From NCBI GenBank assembly GCA_964598765.1, contig CAZRCZ010000022.1:25995-89994 (forward strand): 64,000 nt of DNA, written 5' to 3'. The notes below the pieces were generated by a model. It worked only from the letters and a program-made list of their open reading frames with translations, was not told the DNA's origin and did no database searches. A program made the position numbers and the translations under genes. Below, piece after piece: positions 8,000-16,966 of the stretch; position 1 is the stretch's first letter, and every line of letters begins with the position of its first letter. The stretch comes from CAZRCZ01 sp964598765. GTDB taxonomy: Bacteria; Sumerlaeota; Sumerlaeia; MVZB01; JAJFLK01.

Positions 8000-9360
8000 A
8001 GAATTCCCTGACGATTGAAAAATTGAAAGGCATGATCGCCGACGGCCGGATTGACACGGTGCTGGTCGCGTTTCCCGATCATCTGGGAAGGCTCGTCGGC
8101 AAACGGGTGACGGGCGCGTTTTTCCTTGAGCAAATCGTTTCTTCGGGTATGCACGCCTGCGATTACCTTCTGAGCGTGGACATGGAGATGAATCCTCAGT
8201 CCGGTTTTGAGATGTCGAGTTGGGAAAAAGGCTACGGCGATTTCCACGGCGTTCTCGATCCCGCGACGCTTCGGATGACGCCGTGGCTCGAAGGGACCGC
8301 GCTCGCGCTTGTGGATCTGGAGTGGGATCAAGGCAAACCTGTCGCGCAGTCCCCGCGCGCGATTTTGAAGAGGCAAATCGAACGCGCCCGCCGGATGGGG
8401 CTGAGCTCGATGATGGGATCGGAATTGGAATTCTATCTGTTCGTCGAACCGCACGAAGAATTGTCCCAACGCAATTTCGCCAATCCCAAACCGTCCTCGG
8501 AATACATCATTGATTACCACATCCTCCACACGACGCGTGATGAGTTCGTCATCCGTGACATCCGCAACATGATGACCGCGGCGCGCGTTCCGGTCGAATT
8601 CAGCAAAGGGGAATGGGGGAAAGGGCAACAAGAAATTAATCTGCTCTACGCCGACGCTCTCGAAATGGCCGACCGTCACGTCATCTACAAAAACGGCGTG
8701 AAGGAAATCGCGTGGAGCAAAAATTGCTCGGCGACGTTCATGGCGAAATACGACGCGACGGAGGCGGGATCAAGTTGCCATCTTCATGCCAGCATTTTCG
8801 ACAAGACCGGGAAAAAGAATTTATTTTGGGATGAGAAGAAGAAAAAGGAATCGAAATTGTTCCGCCAATTTCTCGGCGGTCAGCTTCGTTACGGCCCCGA
8901 ACTCTTTTTGTTCTTTGCCCCGTCGGTAAACTCCTACAAACGTTATCAGGCCGGCACATTCGCTCCGACGCGGGTCGCTTGGAGCCGCGACAATCGCACG
9001 ACAGGATTCCGCATCATCGGCCACGGCTCGTCGTTCCGCATCGAAAACCGAATGCCCGGAGCCGACGCCAATCCCTATCTGGCCTTCGCGGCGACCATCG
9101 CGGCAGGTCTGGCTGGAATTGAGGAAAATCTCGATTGCGGCGAGCCGTTCGTCGGCGACGCCTACAAGGCGGAAAATTTGCGGTCGGTTCCTCACAATCT
9201 CCCCGCCGCCGCCGAATCCCTGAACCGGAGCCGCGTCGCCCGCCACGCCTTCGGCGACGAAGTCGTGAATCATTACGTTCATCTGGCGCGACTGGAACAG
9301 GAGGCGTTCGACAAGGCCGTGACCGATTGGGAGCGACGCCGGTATTTTGATCGGATATGA
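7996..9360 (+). CDS. Glutamine synthetase family protein (gamma-glutamyl-amine ligase type)
   Basis: A 454-aa GS-fold ligase. The catalytic features are GSELEFYLF, KGQQEINL, SSCHLHASI (the ATP/ammonium-site His), WSRDNRTTGFRI and IENRMPGADANPYLAFAA. The lengths and motif spellings fit the PuuA/GlnA3/GlnA4-type branch, which joins glutamate to amines rather than ammonia. It lacks the conserved adenylylation Tyr context of GSI-beta. It is the third gene of the ADH-ALDH-GS operon, and that partnership suggests glutamylation of an amino alcohol such as ethanolamine before oxidation. This substrate is inferred, not visible in the sequence. Confidence 0.85.
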   Translation: MKNSLTIEKLKGMIADGRIDTVLVAFPDHLGRLVGKRVTGAFFLEQIVSSGMHACDYLLSVDMEMNPQSGFEMSSWEKGYGDFHGVLDPATLRMTPWLEGTALALVDLEWDQGKPVAQSPRAILKRQIERARRMGLSSMMGSELEFYLFVEPHEELSQRNFANPKPSSEYIIDYHILHTTRDEFVIRDIRNMMTAARVPVEFSKGEWGKGQQEINLLYADALEMADRHVIYKNGVKEIAWSKNCSATFMAKYDATEAGSSCHLHASIFDKTGKKNLFWDEKKKKESKLFRQFLGGQLRYGPELFLFFAPSVNSYKRYQAGTFAPTRVAWSRDNRTTGFRIIGHGSSFRIENRMPGADANPYLAFAATIAAGLAGIEENLDCGEPFVGDAYKAENLRSVPHNLPAAAESLNRSRVARHAFGDEVVNHYVHLARLEQEAFDKAVTDWERRRYFDRI

Positions 9361-9400
9361 AAGGCGCCACAGGCCGAATTCAACATCAATTCAAGTTACG

Positions 9401-9607
9401 GAATTCGCCACGGAGGCACAGAGAAGTCTTTGCAAGCCTTGAAGTTGTTGAGAAAGTCAACGGCCGGCATGGAGAATAATCATCGGCGAAGCCTTCAAAT
9501 CAAATGGAATCACGGATTTTGCCGACTAGCCTGAAAATCAAAACACTTTTAGTTTCTCAAATACCGACTGCATGTCAAATTCCTCTCTGTGTCTCTGTGG
9601 TGAATTC
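9401..9607. repeat. Large hairpin repeat, family B
   Basis: Left arm GAATTCGCCACGGAGGCACA (9401-9420, continuing GAGAA) pairs with right arm CTCTCTGTGTCTCTGTGGTG (ending AATTC at 9607), with about 150 bases between. It fills most of the 326-base gap (9361-9686) between the GS-like gene and the kinase gene. Nothing else is recognisable in that gap. It may act as a transcription boundary between two catabolic blocks. Confidence 0.7.
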
Positions 9608-9686
9608 TCCATTTTCGAGATTCCCAGCCCGTTCAGGTTCGGGACAGGGAACCGAACAGGACTTTTTCCAGAGCCGAAGGTGAATC

Positions 9687-10700
9687 ATGATTTCTTACTT
9701 TGACGAGAAGTCACTGAACGATTATTTGACTCGCCGCTTTCCCGATCGCGCTCCGTTCACGATTCGGAACTTGGCCGGCGGAGTCTCCTGCTTGGTTTTT
9801 CTCTGCGAGTCGTCCCGGGGAGATCGCTGGGTGATGAAGCAAGCCCGCGATAAACTGGCCGTCGCCGAGGAATGGAAGGCCCCGCAAGAGCGAATTTTCA
9901 TTGAAACGCTGGCCATGCAAAAACTCGCGCCATTCCTACCCGACGGTTGCGTTCCGAAGATTCTATTCACCGACCGCGACATTTTTACGTATGGCATGGA
10001 AGCCGCGCCAGTCGAGGCAGTTCCGATGAAAAGCGCTCTGATTGCCGGACCGTGGAGAGAATCTTGGTTCCATGACTGCGGAACAATCCTTGCCGCAATC
10101 CATCGAGAAACCGCGAAGCGCCCAACTGAGTTCGTATCCTCGTTTGACCCCGCCCTCAATTTTGAGCCTTTGAGGGTTGACGCCTACTATCGCTGGGCGG
10201 CAAGATCCCATCCTGAACTGAACAGGCCGTTTGATGCCGTCATCGCTTCCGCGCGCTCCGACGCCCGCTGTTTGGTCCACGGCGACTTCTCCCCAAAGAA
10301 TATTTTGGTGACGCCCGTGACCGATCATCTGATTCTCCTCGATTATGAAGTCGCGCATTGGGGCAATCCCGCCTTTGATCTCGGCTTTTTCTTGACGCAT
10401 CCGCTCGCCAAAGGGATTTTCAAGCCGAACGAAGCGCCGCGATTCGCCGCCGCGATCCGCGCCTTTGCGGTCGCTTACTTTTCTGAGTGCGGTCCATTGG
10501 GGGCGAAAGAATCGGATGCGCTTCTCCATTGGGGCGCGGTCGCGCTCGCTCGCGTGGACGGCAAATCGCCGCTGGAATATCTGACCGATCCCCGGCATAA
10601 AGCTCAATTGCGCGGCTTCGGGACATCCATGCTCCAACATCGCTGGAAATCCATCGCCGATGTCGCCGATGCTCTGGCCTCCGGAGATTTCTCGTCATGA
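9687..10700 (+). CDS. Phosphotransferase (aminoglycoside/choline-kinase-like fold)
   Basis: A 337-aa small-molecule kinase of the APH/choline kinase superfamily. It shows the catalytic loop HGDFSPKNILV near residue 197, the metal-binding LLDYEVAHWGNPAFDLGFFLTH region just after, and a Gly-poor N-lobe with the likely ATP-binding Lys in WVMKQARDKL. An AAGGTGA precedes the ATG. It shares an ATGA overlap (10697-10700) with the enolase-like gene, so the kinase product is probably the substrate, or one step from the substrate, of that enzyme. MtnK-like methylthioribose kinase is a possible relative, but the substrate cannot be told from sequence. Confidence 0.8.
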   Translation: MISYFDEKSLNDYLTRRFPDRAPFTIRNLAGGVSCLVFLCESSRGDRWVMKQARDKLAVAEEWKAPQERIFIETLAMQKLAPFLPDGCVPKILFTDRDIFTYGMEAAPVEAVPMKSALIAGPWRESWFHDCGTILAAIHRETAKRPTEFVSSFDPALNFEPLRVDAYYRWAARSHPELNRPFDAVIASARSDARCLVHGDFSPKNILVTPVTDHLILLDYEVAHWGNPAFDLGFFLTHPLAKGIFKPNEAPRFAAAIRAFAVAYFSECGPLGAKESDALLHWGAVALARVDGKSPLEYLTDPRHKAQLRGFGTSMLQHRWKSIADVADALASGDFSS

Positions 10701-12025
10701 AATCACCAACCCGCATCGCATCCATTCACGCCCGCGAAGTTTTTGATTCGCGGGGTTGGCCGACCCTCGAGGCCGAAGTCATGACGGAATCCGGTCTGAT
10801 CGGTCGGGCGATGGTTCCGTCCGGCGCCTCGACCGGGAAGAGCGAAGCCCTCGAACTCCGCGACGGCGATCCGCGCCGCTTTGCCGGACGCGGCGTGCGG
10901 AAGGCGGTTGCAAACGTCAACGACCAAATCGCGCCGCTTCTTGTCGGCAAGGACTCTGCCGATCAAACCGTTCTCGATGAAGCGATGATCGTGCTCGACG
11001 GCACGCCGAACAAATCGCGGTTGGGAGCCAACGCGATCCTGAGTGTTTCCTGTGCCATGGCGCGGGCCGCCGCTTTGGGAAAGGGCGTCCCGCTTCATCG
11101 TCATCTCTCCGAAATCGAAGCAATCGGCAAAATCAAACTGTCGCTTCCGCTTCCGATGATTAACATTCTTTCGGGCGGTCTTCACGCTGGAGGAGCGTTG
11201 GATTTTCAAGATTTTCTCGTCCTCTGCGCGGGAGCGGAAAATCTCAATCAGTGTTTGGAATGGACCTCCGCGATTTGGTGGAAGACCCGCGAGATTCTGG
11301 CGCGAAGAGGTTTCGCGCATCTCGGCGTCGCCGACGAAGGAGGCTTCGGAGCGCCGTTACCCTCGAACGAGGCCGCGTTGGAAATTCTCAATTCTGTCGT
11401 GCAGGGCGCGGGATTAAAACCGGGACGGGACATCTTCTACGCCTTGGACGTGGCCTCGTCCCATTTCTACGATTCCTCAAAGGACAGTTATTTCTTGCGG
11501 GCCGAGAAGCGTTCGCTCTCCGCCGATGAATTAACCAATTATTTAACTCGGCTCGCCGACCAATATCCCATCATTTCCATCGAAGACCCGTTGCACGAGG
11601 AAGCATGGGACGATTGGAAGAAGATCACGGCGCGCGTGGGAACTCGGACGCAACTGATCGGCGATGATCTTTTCACGACGAATCCCATGCGACTGGAAAA
11701 GGGATTGCGGAACGGTTCAGCCAACAGCGTGCTGATCAAGATCAACCAAGTCGGAACGCTGACCGAGGCGCGCCGCGTTTTGAACCGCGCGCAACAAGCC
11801 GGAATGACTACGGTTCTCTCCGCTCGATCCGGCGAAACCGAAGACCCGTTCATGAGCGATTTGGCCGTCGGTTGGAACGCCGGGCAAATCAAGATCGGCT
11901 CCTTCTCCCGAAGTTCCCGCCTCGCCAAATATAATGAGTTGATCCGATTGGCCGAAGAACTCGAAAAATCGGGCGAGGAAAGATGGGTCGGCTCGTTCGC
12001 GCTTCAAAAGTGGATCAAACGCTGA
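10697..12025 (+). CDS. Enolase-family protein with altered catalytic residues
   Basis: A 442-aa protein alignable to phosphopyruvate hydratase over its whole length: FDSRGWPTLE, PSGASTGKSEALELRDGD, and the metal ligands in ALDVASS, SIEDP and GDDLF. The two active-site lysines in LIKINQVGTL and GQIKIGSFSRS are kept. Two conserved residues are changed. The catalytic-loop motif normally SHRSGETED reads SARSGETED (Ala at residue 376, codon 11822-11824), and the usual QEFM reads QDFL. Annotation pipelines would call it eno, but the His-to-Ala change argues for a paralogue with another substrate. The coupled kinase gene upstream supports this. A frame or base error seems unlikely because the rest of the motif is intact. 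Confidence 0.82.
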   Translation: MKSPTRIASIHAREVFDSRGWPTLEAEVMTESGLIGRAMVPSGASTGKSEALELRDGDPRRFAGRGVRKAVANVNDQIAPLLVGKDSADQTVLDEAMIVLDGTPNKSRLGANAILSVSCAMARAAALGKGVPLHRHLSEIEAIGKIKLSLPLPMINILSGGLHAGGALDFQDFLVLCAGAENLNQCLEWTSAIWWKTREILARRGFAHLGVADEGGFGAPLPSNEAALEILNSVVQGAGLKPGRDIFYALDVASSHFYDSSKDSYFLRAEKRSLSADELTNYLTRLADQYPIISIEDPLHEEAWDDWKKITARVGTRTQLIGDDLFTTNPMRLEKGLRNGSANSVLIKINQVGTLTEARRVLNRAQQAGMTTVLSARSGETEDPFMSDLAVGWNAGQIKIGSFSRSSRLAKYNELIRLAEELEKSGEERWVGSFALQKWIKR

Positions 12026-12056
12026 AAACGTGCGATATTGTGGCGTGTGCTATTTT

Positions 12057-12150
12057 GAATTTAATGCAAGGGCGCAAAGGCGCACGACTGCAACGACGAA
12101 TCACAGTCAAGAATTCCTCCTTGCGTCTCCGCGCCTTTGCGTTGAATTCC
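12057..12150. repeat. Hairpin repeat, family B (GCGCAAAGGCGC spelling)
   Basis: The left arm GAATTTAATGCAAGGGCGCA plus AAGGCGCA and the right arm TGCGTCTCCGCGCCTTTGCG plus TTGAATTC are imperfect inverted copies. They fill the gap after the enolase-like gene and may form a terminator-like hairpin. Confidence 0.65.
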
Positions 12151-12192
12151 AATCTTAATAATATGTTTTAATGCGGAGGGACAACTCCCAAT

Positions 12193-12678
12193 ATGCCAAT
12201 TCAAACTCTGATCCGAAAACTCCGCAAGTCCGAACGCGAACTCCAATCCATGGGTAAGCTGACCCAAACGGAATTGAGGCGTGCCTATGGCCCCGGCAAG
12301 TGGAACGCCCGCCAGATTCTCGCCCATCTCGCCGACGCCGAATTGGTGCTTTATTATCGCTTCTTGAAAACCGTTGCCGAAGAGGGAAGTCCCATCGTTC
12401 CGTTCGATCAAGATCGATGGACCAAGGAATTGCGGGGAGGGGAGCGTCCGGTCGCCGAATCGCTCGCGTTGATCCATGCGATCCGCACCGCGTTGATGCA
12501 TCATCTCACCCATTTGTCTCCGACGGCTCTCAAGCGCAGGGCCGTCCATCCCGAACGGGGTGAAATGACTGCCCTTCAAATCGCCGGACACGTCCACGCT
12601 CACGCCGCGCACCATTTGGAGCAGCTGAAGGCCATCCGCGAAAAACGGATTTGGAACTCCAAGGTCGCTACACGGTAG
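12193..12678 (+). CDS. DinB-like (DUF664-type) four-helix protein
   Basis: A 161-aa protein of the DinB superfamily. It has the usual spaced histidines of the metal site: ILAHLADAELV around residue 45 and HVHAHAAHHLEQLK near 135. GPGKWNARQILAHLADAE is the classical first motif. The superfamily contains thiol transferases (bacillithiol/mycothiol type) and proteins without known activity, so no reaction is assigned. It is cytoplasmic. GGAGGGA lies upstream of the ATG. The next gene starts 10 bases after its stop, so it may be the first gene of the phosphodiesterase cluster. Confidence 0.72.
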   Translation: MPIQTLIRKLRKSERELQSMGKLTQTELRRAYGPGKWNARQILAHLADAELVLYYRFLKTVAEEGSPIVPFDQDRWTKELRGGERPVAESLALIHAIRTALMHHLTHLSPTALKRRAVHPERGEMTALQIAGHVHAHAAHHLEQLKAIREKRIWNSKVATR

Positions 12679-12688
12679 GAATCGAAAT

Positions 12689-14824
12689 TTGCGCAGGCAA
12701 AAAAATTTCACAAACGCGGAACGATTCCTCATTGCGGTTGTCGCATTCGTTCTAAGCGATTGCGTTTCGCCGCATTCAGCTTACGCCTACATCGGCCCCG
12801 GCGCGGGATTCGCCTTCGTCTCCTCCTTTTTCATCGTCTTCGTCACGCTCTTTTTGGCGCTGTTCACGCTTCTGACGTGGCCGTTGACGTGGGTGATTCG
12901 TTCGTTGCGAAAACGACGCGCGAGCGGAAAACAAAAGGCGCGGCGCGTCATTGTCTTAGGATTGGATGGCCAAGACCCCGAACTGACCGAACAATTCTTG
13001 AAGGAAGGCGTCCTTCCGAATTTCGCGCGATTGAAAGAAACCGGATGCTATCGCCGATTGCGAACTTCGATTCCCGCCGAATCCCCCGTCGCGTGGTCTT
13101 GTTTTCAAACCGGATGCAATCCGGGTAAGCATCGGGTTTTCGATTTCCTCGTCCCGAACCGCAAGACCTATCTTCCGGAATTATGTTCCGCCAAAATCGG
13201 CGCGACTTCGCGCGCGTTCAAACTCGGTCCTATTTCCATTCCCTATGGAAAGCCCGCCATCAGCTTTGGCCGCAAGAGCCAATCGTTTTGGAAAATCCTC
13301 GGCGATCACGGAATTTTCAGCTCGATTCTGCGCGTGCCGATTTCGTTTCCGCCGGAAAAATTCAACGGTGTTCTACTTTCCGCCATGGCCGCGCCCGATT
13401 TGAAGGGGAGTCAGGGGACGTTTTCCTATTTTACGACCGATCCCAACGATCCCGCCGCCATGACCGGCGGCACGCGCATTCCCGTTCTGCAAGCGGGCAA
13501 CGATTTTCAAAGTCATCTCTCCGGTCCGGAAAATCTATCCGGCAACAATGGAAGCGCCTCCAATGTTCCATTCGCCGTCCATCTCAGCGGCGACGGATCC
13601 GCCGAACTGCGCCTTGGTAAATCGCGCCATCGTCTCGCGCAGGGGGAATTCACCCCTTGGATTTCCGTTGAGTTCCGCGCCGGATTCGGTCGGACCATTC
13701 ACGGCATCTGTCGGTTCTTGCTTTTGCAATCCTCGCCTCATCTCAAACTCTACGCCACGCCGATCAACATTGATCCCGAGCATCCCGCCTTGCCGATTTC
13801 CCATCCGTTCACCTACGCGATTTATCTCGCCAAGACCCAAGGCCCCTTCTGCACGCTCGGCTTGGCCGAGGATACATGGGGCTTGAACGAGCGCGTGTTG
13901 ACCGAGGATGCCTTTCTCAAACAGACCTACCTCATCCACGCTGAACGCGAGCGCATGTTTTTCGACGCGATTGAGAAAACCGACCAAGGCGCGGTCGTTT
14001 GCGTCTTCGACATCACCGACCGCCTTCAACACATGTTTTGGCGCTACCTCGAATCCGATCATCCCGCCAACCGCGACAAGGACGCCGACCGTCACAAAAC
14101 CGCGATCCGCGACATGTATCAACGGATGGACGATCTTCTGGGGCGCGTGATGGCCTTGCTCCGCGAGGATGATTTCTTGATCGTCATGTCCGATCATGGC
14201 TTCAAGCCGTTCCGCCGGGGCGTGAATCTTAATACGTGGCTCTGGCAGAATGCCTATCTCGCGCTGAAGGACAATTTGAAGAATAAACCGACCGATTCGG
14301 AGTGGTTGCAGGACGTGGATTGGACCAAGACCCAAGCCTACGCCATTGGCTTAGGGGGCATTTATCTCAACACAGCCGGGCGCGAAGCTCAAGGCATCGT
14401 TCCGCATGGCGACGAAGAAGCGAAATTGCGAAACGAGATCGCGTCGAAACTTCGGGACCTTCGCGACGAACAGAGCAACACATCGGCCATTCGGGAAGTC
14501 TATGATTGCAAACGGGTCTATCAAGGTCCCTACGTCGCCGATGCGCCCGATCTTTTTGTCGGGTTCAACATCGGCTATCGCGCCTCGTGGTCGTGCGCGA
14601 CGGGCGTCATCAGCGAGAGCGTCATCGAGGACAACGTGAAGAGTTGGAGCGGCGATCACTGCATGAATCCTCCCGACGTGCCGGGGATTTTGTTCTGCAA
14701 TCGGAAAATCGCGTCCGATTCGCCGGGGATTATGGATTTGGCGCCGACGATTCTCGATTTGTTCGGCGTCCCGGTTCCGCCGCAGATGGATGGAAAATCT
14801 CTTTTGACGGTGGAAAGCCAATGA
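12689..14824 (+). CDS. Membrane-anchored alkaline-phosphatase-superfamily phosphodiesterase (paralogue 1)
   Basis: A 711-aa protein starting at TTG 12689 (AGGA 7-10 bases before it; no ATG in frame nearby). It has a signal-like segment (residues 13-33), then hydrophobic helices in GFAFVSSFFIVFVTLFLALF and the following Trp-rich stretch, and a basic loop. From about residue 85 it is a type I phosphodiesterase/nucleotide pyrophosphatase domain: VLGLDGQDPE (metal), SPVAWSCFQTG with NPGKHRVFDF (nucleophile region), FDITDRLQHMFWR (metal), MSDHGFKPF and SGDHCMNPP (metal). Its stop overlaps the start of a second paralogue by ATGA (14821-14824). The catalytic domain probably faces the periplasm. The substrate is unknown; phospholipid- or polyprenyl-linked phosphoesters are plausible. 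Confidence 0.8.
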   Translation: MRRQKNFTNAERFLIAVVAFVLSDCVSPHSAYAYIGPGAGFAFVSSFFIVFVTLFLALFTLLTWPLTWVIRSLRKRRASGKQKARRVIVLGLDGQDPELTEQFLKEGVLPNFARLKETGCYRRLRTSIPAESPVAWSCFQTGCNPGKHRVFDFLVPNRKTYLPELCSAKIGATSRAFKLGPISIPYGKPAISFGRKSQSFWKILGDHGIFSSILRVPISFPPEKFNGVLLSAMAAPDLKGSQGTFSYFTTDPNDPAAMTGGTRIPVLQAGNDFQSHLSGPENLSGNNGSASNVPFAVHLSGDGSAELRLGKSRHRLAQGEFTPWISVEFRAGFGRTIHGICRFLLLQSSPHLKLYATPINIDPEHPALPISHPFTYAIYLAKTQGPFCTLGLAEDTWGLNERVLTEDAFLKQTYLIHAERERMFFDAIEKTDQGAVVCVFDITDRLQHMFWRYLESDHPANRDKDADRHKTAIRDMYQRMDDLLGRVMALLREDDFLIVMSDHGFKPFRRGVNLNTWLWQNAYLALKDNLKNKPTDSEWLQDVDWTKTQAYAIGLGGIYLNTAGREAQGIVPHGDEEAKLRNEIASKLRDLRDEQSNTSAIREVYDCKRVYQGPYVADAPDLFVGFNIGYRASWSCATGVISESVIEDNVKSWSGDHCMNPPDVPGILFCNRKIASDSPGIMDLAPTILDLFGVPVPPQMDGKSLLTVESQ

Positions 14825-16866
14825 AATTGTCGCGCATAATGGACCGATTGCGAATTATGGCGATCCTTTTTTTCGTCGCGTTGGCCGCCGTTGCTCTCGC
14901 CGGATCGCCCAAGAAAAAAATGATGATCCTCGGCGTGGACGGCCTCGATCCCAAACTCCTCCAAAAATTCATGGACGAAGGCACGCTTCCCAATTTCAAA
15001 CAATTTATTGCCGAAGGGGATTTCAAGCCGCTTCAGACTTCCATGCCGCCGCTTAGCCCCGTCGCGTGGGCGACCTTCATCACCGGCATGGACCCCGGCG
15101 GTCACGGCATTTTTGATTTTGTTCACCGCGATCCTTTGACACTGGACCCTTATCTTTCGATGGCCAAAGCGATGCCCGGCGAGAAAAAAATCAACGTCGG
15201 CTCGTGGGTGATCCCCCTTTCGGGCGACAAGATCGAACAACTGCGCAAAGGACGCGCCTTCTGGCAAATTCTGGAGGATCACGGCGTTCCGACGACGATC
15301 TTTCGCATCCCCGCGAACTTTCCGCCCGTCCCGTCCCGCGGCAAATCACTCTCCGGCATGGGCACCCCCGACATTCGCGGAACACCCGGCATGTTTTCGT
15401 TCTTCACCACCAATCCCCCGGCCAACGCCGATAAAATCACCGGTGGCGAAGTTTATCCCGTCAAAGTGATGAACCATCGCGTCAACGCTCGACTCATCGG
15501 ACCCAAGAACTCCTTCCGTCGAAATCCGATTCCCAAAACGCAACCCGTCCAATACGAAAATCCGCCCTGCGCGATTGATTTCACGGTTTATCTCGACCCC
15601 GAAAATCCCGTCGCTAAATTCGCCGTCCAAGATCACGAGTTCATTCTCAGGGAAGGGGAGTGGAGCGATTGGATTCGCGTGGATTTCAAACCCGTGCCGC
15701 ATCTGGTCCACGTCAGCGCAATCGGGCGTTTTTATTTGCAGGAGGTTCGCCCCGATTTCAAACTGTACGTCTCGCCGCTCCAGATCAATCCCGAAGACCC
15801 CGCGATGCCGATTTCGACTCCCGCCGATTGGTCCCGCGAACTCTGCGACAATCTCGGCTACTTTTCCACCAAGGAACTCCCCGAAGAAACCAAGGCGCTC
15901 ACCGGCGGCATCTTCACCGGCGAGGAATTTTGGGAGCAAGCCCAATTCGTCCTCGACGAGCAAATGAGCGCCCTCGATTACCAACTCGACCATTTCCGCG
16001 AGGGATTGCTCTTCGTCTATTTTTCGACGGTGGATCAAGGTTCCCACATGCTTTGGCGCTACATGGACCGTGATCATCCCGGATTTGTCGCGGACGAGAA
16101 GCTGATGGGCAGTATCCGCGCGATCTATCAGCGGATTGACGGGGCGCTGGGGCGCGTGCGCGCATCCCTCGATCCCGATACGCCGCTGGTCGTCATGTCC
16201 GATCACGGCTTCGGTCCTTTTTACTGGGGCGTCAATCTCAATTCCTTTCTCGCGGACAAGGGCTATGTCGCGTTGCGCCATCCCTTGCAACGGCAGGATT
16301 ACAAATACTTCGGCGACGTGGATTGGAGTCGGACGCAAGCCTATGCGCTCGGATTGAACGGTCTCTACGTCAATCTTCAGGGACGCGAAAAACAGGGGAT
16401 GGTTTCGTCGGGAAAAGCCTATGACGAATTGCTCGACAAACTCACCGCCAATCTTCTGGCCCTGCGCGATCCGCGTAACGGCAAACAACCGATTACCCTT
16501 GTCACGCGAACGCACCGCGACTTCCATGGTCCCCACGTGGACGTCGGCCCCGATCTCATCATCGGCTACAACTGGGGCTATCGGAGTTCGTGGGAAAGTC
16601 CGCTCGGCGAATTTCCCAAGGATGTCATCGTGGACAACAAGGACCCGTGGAGCGGCGACCATTCCAACGATTACCGCATCGTGCCGGGTGTTCTGATCGC
16701 CAACCGCAAAATCACCCTCGATCAACCCGCGCTCTATGATCTGACCGTCGCGGTCCTGAAGGAATACGGCATCGAGCCGTTGCCGGAGATGATCGGAAAA
16801 AATTGTCTGGCGGAAAACAAAATGCTTCAACACGAAGACACAAAGAAGGCACAAAGTAACAAATGA
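14821..16866 (+). CDS. Secreted or membrane-anchored phosphodiesterase (paralogue 2)
   Basis: A 681-aa paralogue of the preceding gene. ATG 14821 is chosen because it gives an N-terminal signal segment (MAILFFVALAAVALAGS) and an ATGA overlap. The domain motifs are ILGVDGLDPK, SPVAWATFITGMDPGGHG, STVDQGSHMLWRYMD, MSDHGFGPF and SGDHSNDYR, which together give the two-metal site of the alkaline phosphatase superfamily. It differs from paralogue 1 in lacking the extra transmembrane helices. The last 12 or so residues (HEDTKKAQ and neighbours) are encoded by the left arm of a dispersed hairpin repeat, which also supplies the stop. Confidence 0.82.
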   Translation: MKLSRIMDRLRIMAILFFVALAAVALAGSPKKKMMILGVDGLDPKLLQKFMDEGTLPNFKQFIAEGDFKPLQTSMPPLSPVAWATFITGMDPGGHGIFDFVHRDPLTLDPYLSMAKAMPGEKKINVGSWVIPLSGDKIEQLRKGRAFWQILEDHGVPTTIFRIPANFPPVPSRGKSLSGMGTPDIRGTPGMFSFFTTNPPANADKITGGEVYPVKVMNHRVNARLIGPKNSFRRNPIPKTQPVQYENPPCAIDFTVYLDPENPVAKFAVQDHEFILREGEWSDWIRVDFKPVPHLVHVSAIGRFYLQEVRPDFKLYVSPLQINPEDPAMPISTPADWSRELCDNLGYFSTKELPEETKALTGGIFTGEEFWEQAQFVLDEQMSALDYQLDHFREGLLFVYFSTVDQGSHMLWRYMDRDHPGFVADEKLMGSIRAIYQRIDGALGRVRASLDPDTPLVVMSDHGFGPFYWGVNLNSFLADKGYVALRHPLQRQDYKYFGDVDWSRTQAYALGLNGLYVNLQGREKQGMVSSGKAYDELLDKLTANLLALRDPRNGKQPITLVTRTHRDFHGPHVDVGPDLIIGYNWGYRSSWESPLGEFPKDVIVDNKDPWSGDHSNDYRIVPGVLIANRKITLDQPALYDLTVAVLKEYGIEPLPEMIGKNCLAENKMLQHEDTKKAQSNK

Positions 16867-16936
16867 AGAAAAAATCCGGGCGTGAAAAAAGATTTTCTTT
16901 GTGCGACGTTGTGCCTTCTTCGTGTCTTTGTGTTTA
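16829..16936. repeat. Hairpin repeat, family B (CACGAAGACACAAAG spelling) overlapping a gene end
   Basis: The left arm CACGAAGACACAAAGAAGGC (continuing ACAAAG) lies inside the 3' end of the phosphodiesterase gene. The right arm starts CTTTGTGC at 16898 and continues GTGCCTTCTTCGTGTCTTTG (ending about 16931). The arms pair over some 25 bases. The repeat provides the gene's last codons. Confidence 0.8.
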
Positions 16937-16966
16937 ATTCTTTGGTAGAAAGGAAGGAAGACCTCG

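Noticed and set aside
9361..9686. Riboswitch or attenuator upstream of the kinase gene
   Set aside because: The only structure seen is the dispersed family B hairpin; no known aptamer motif was recognised.
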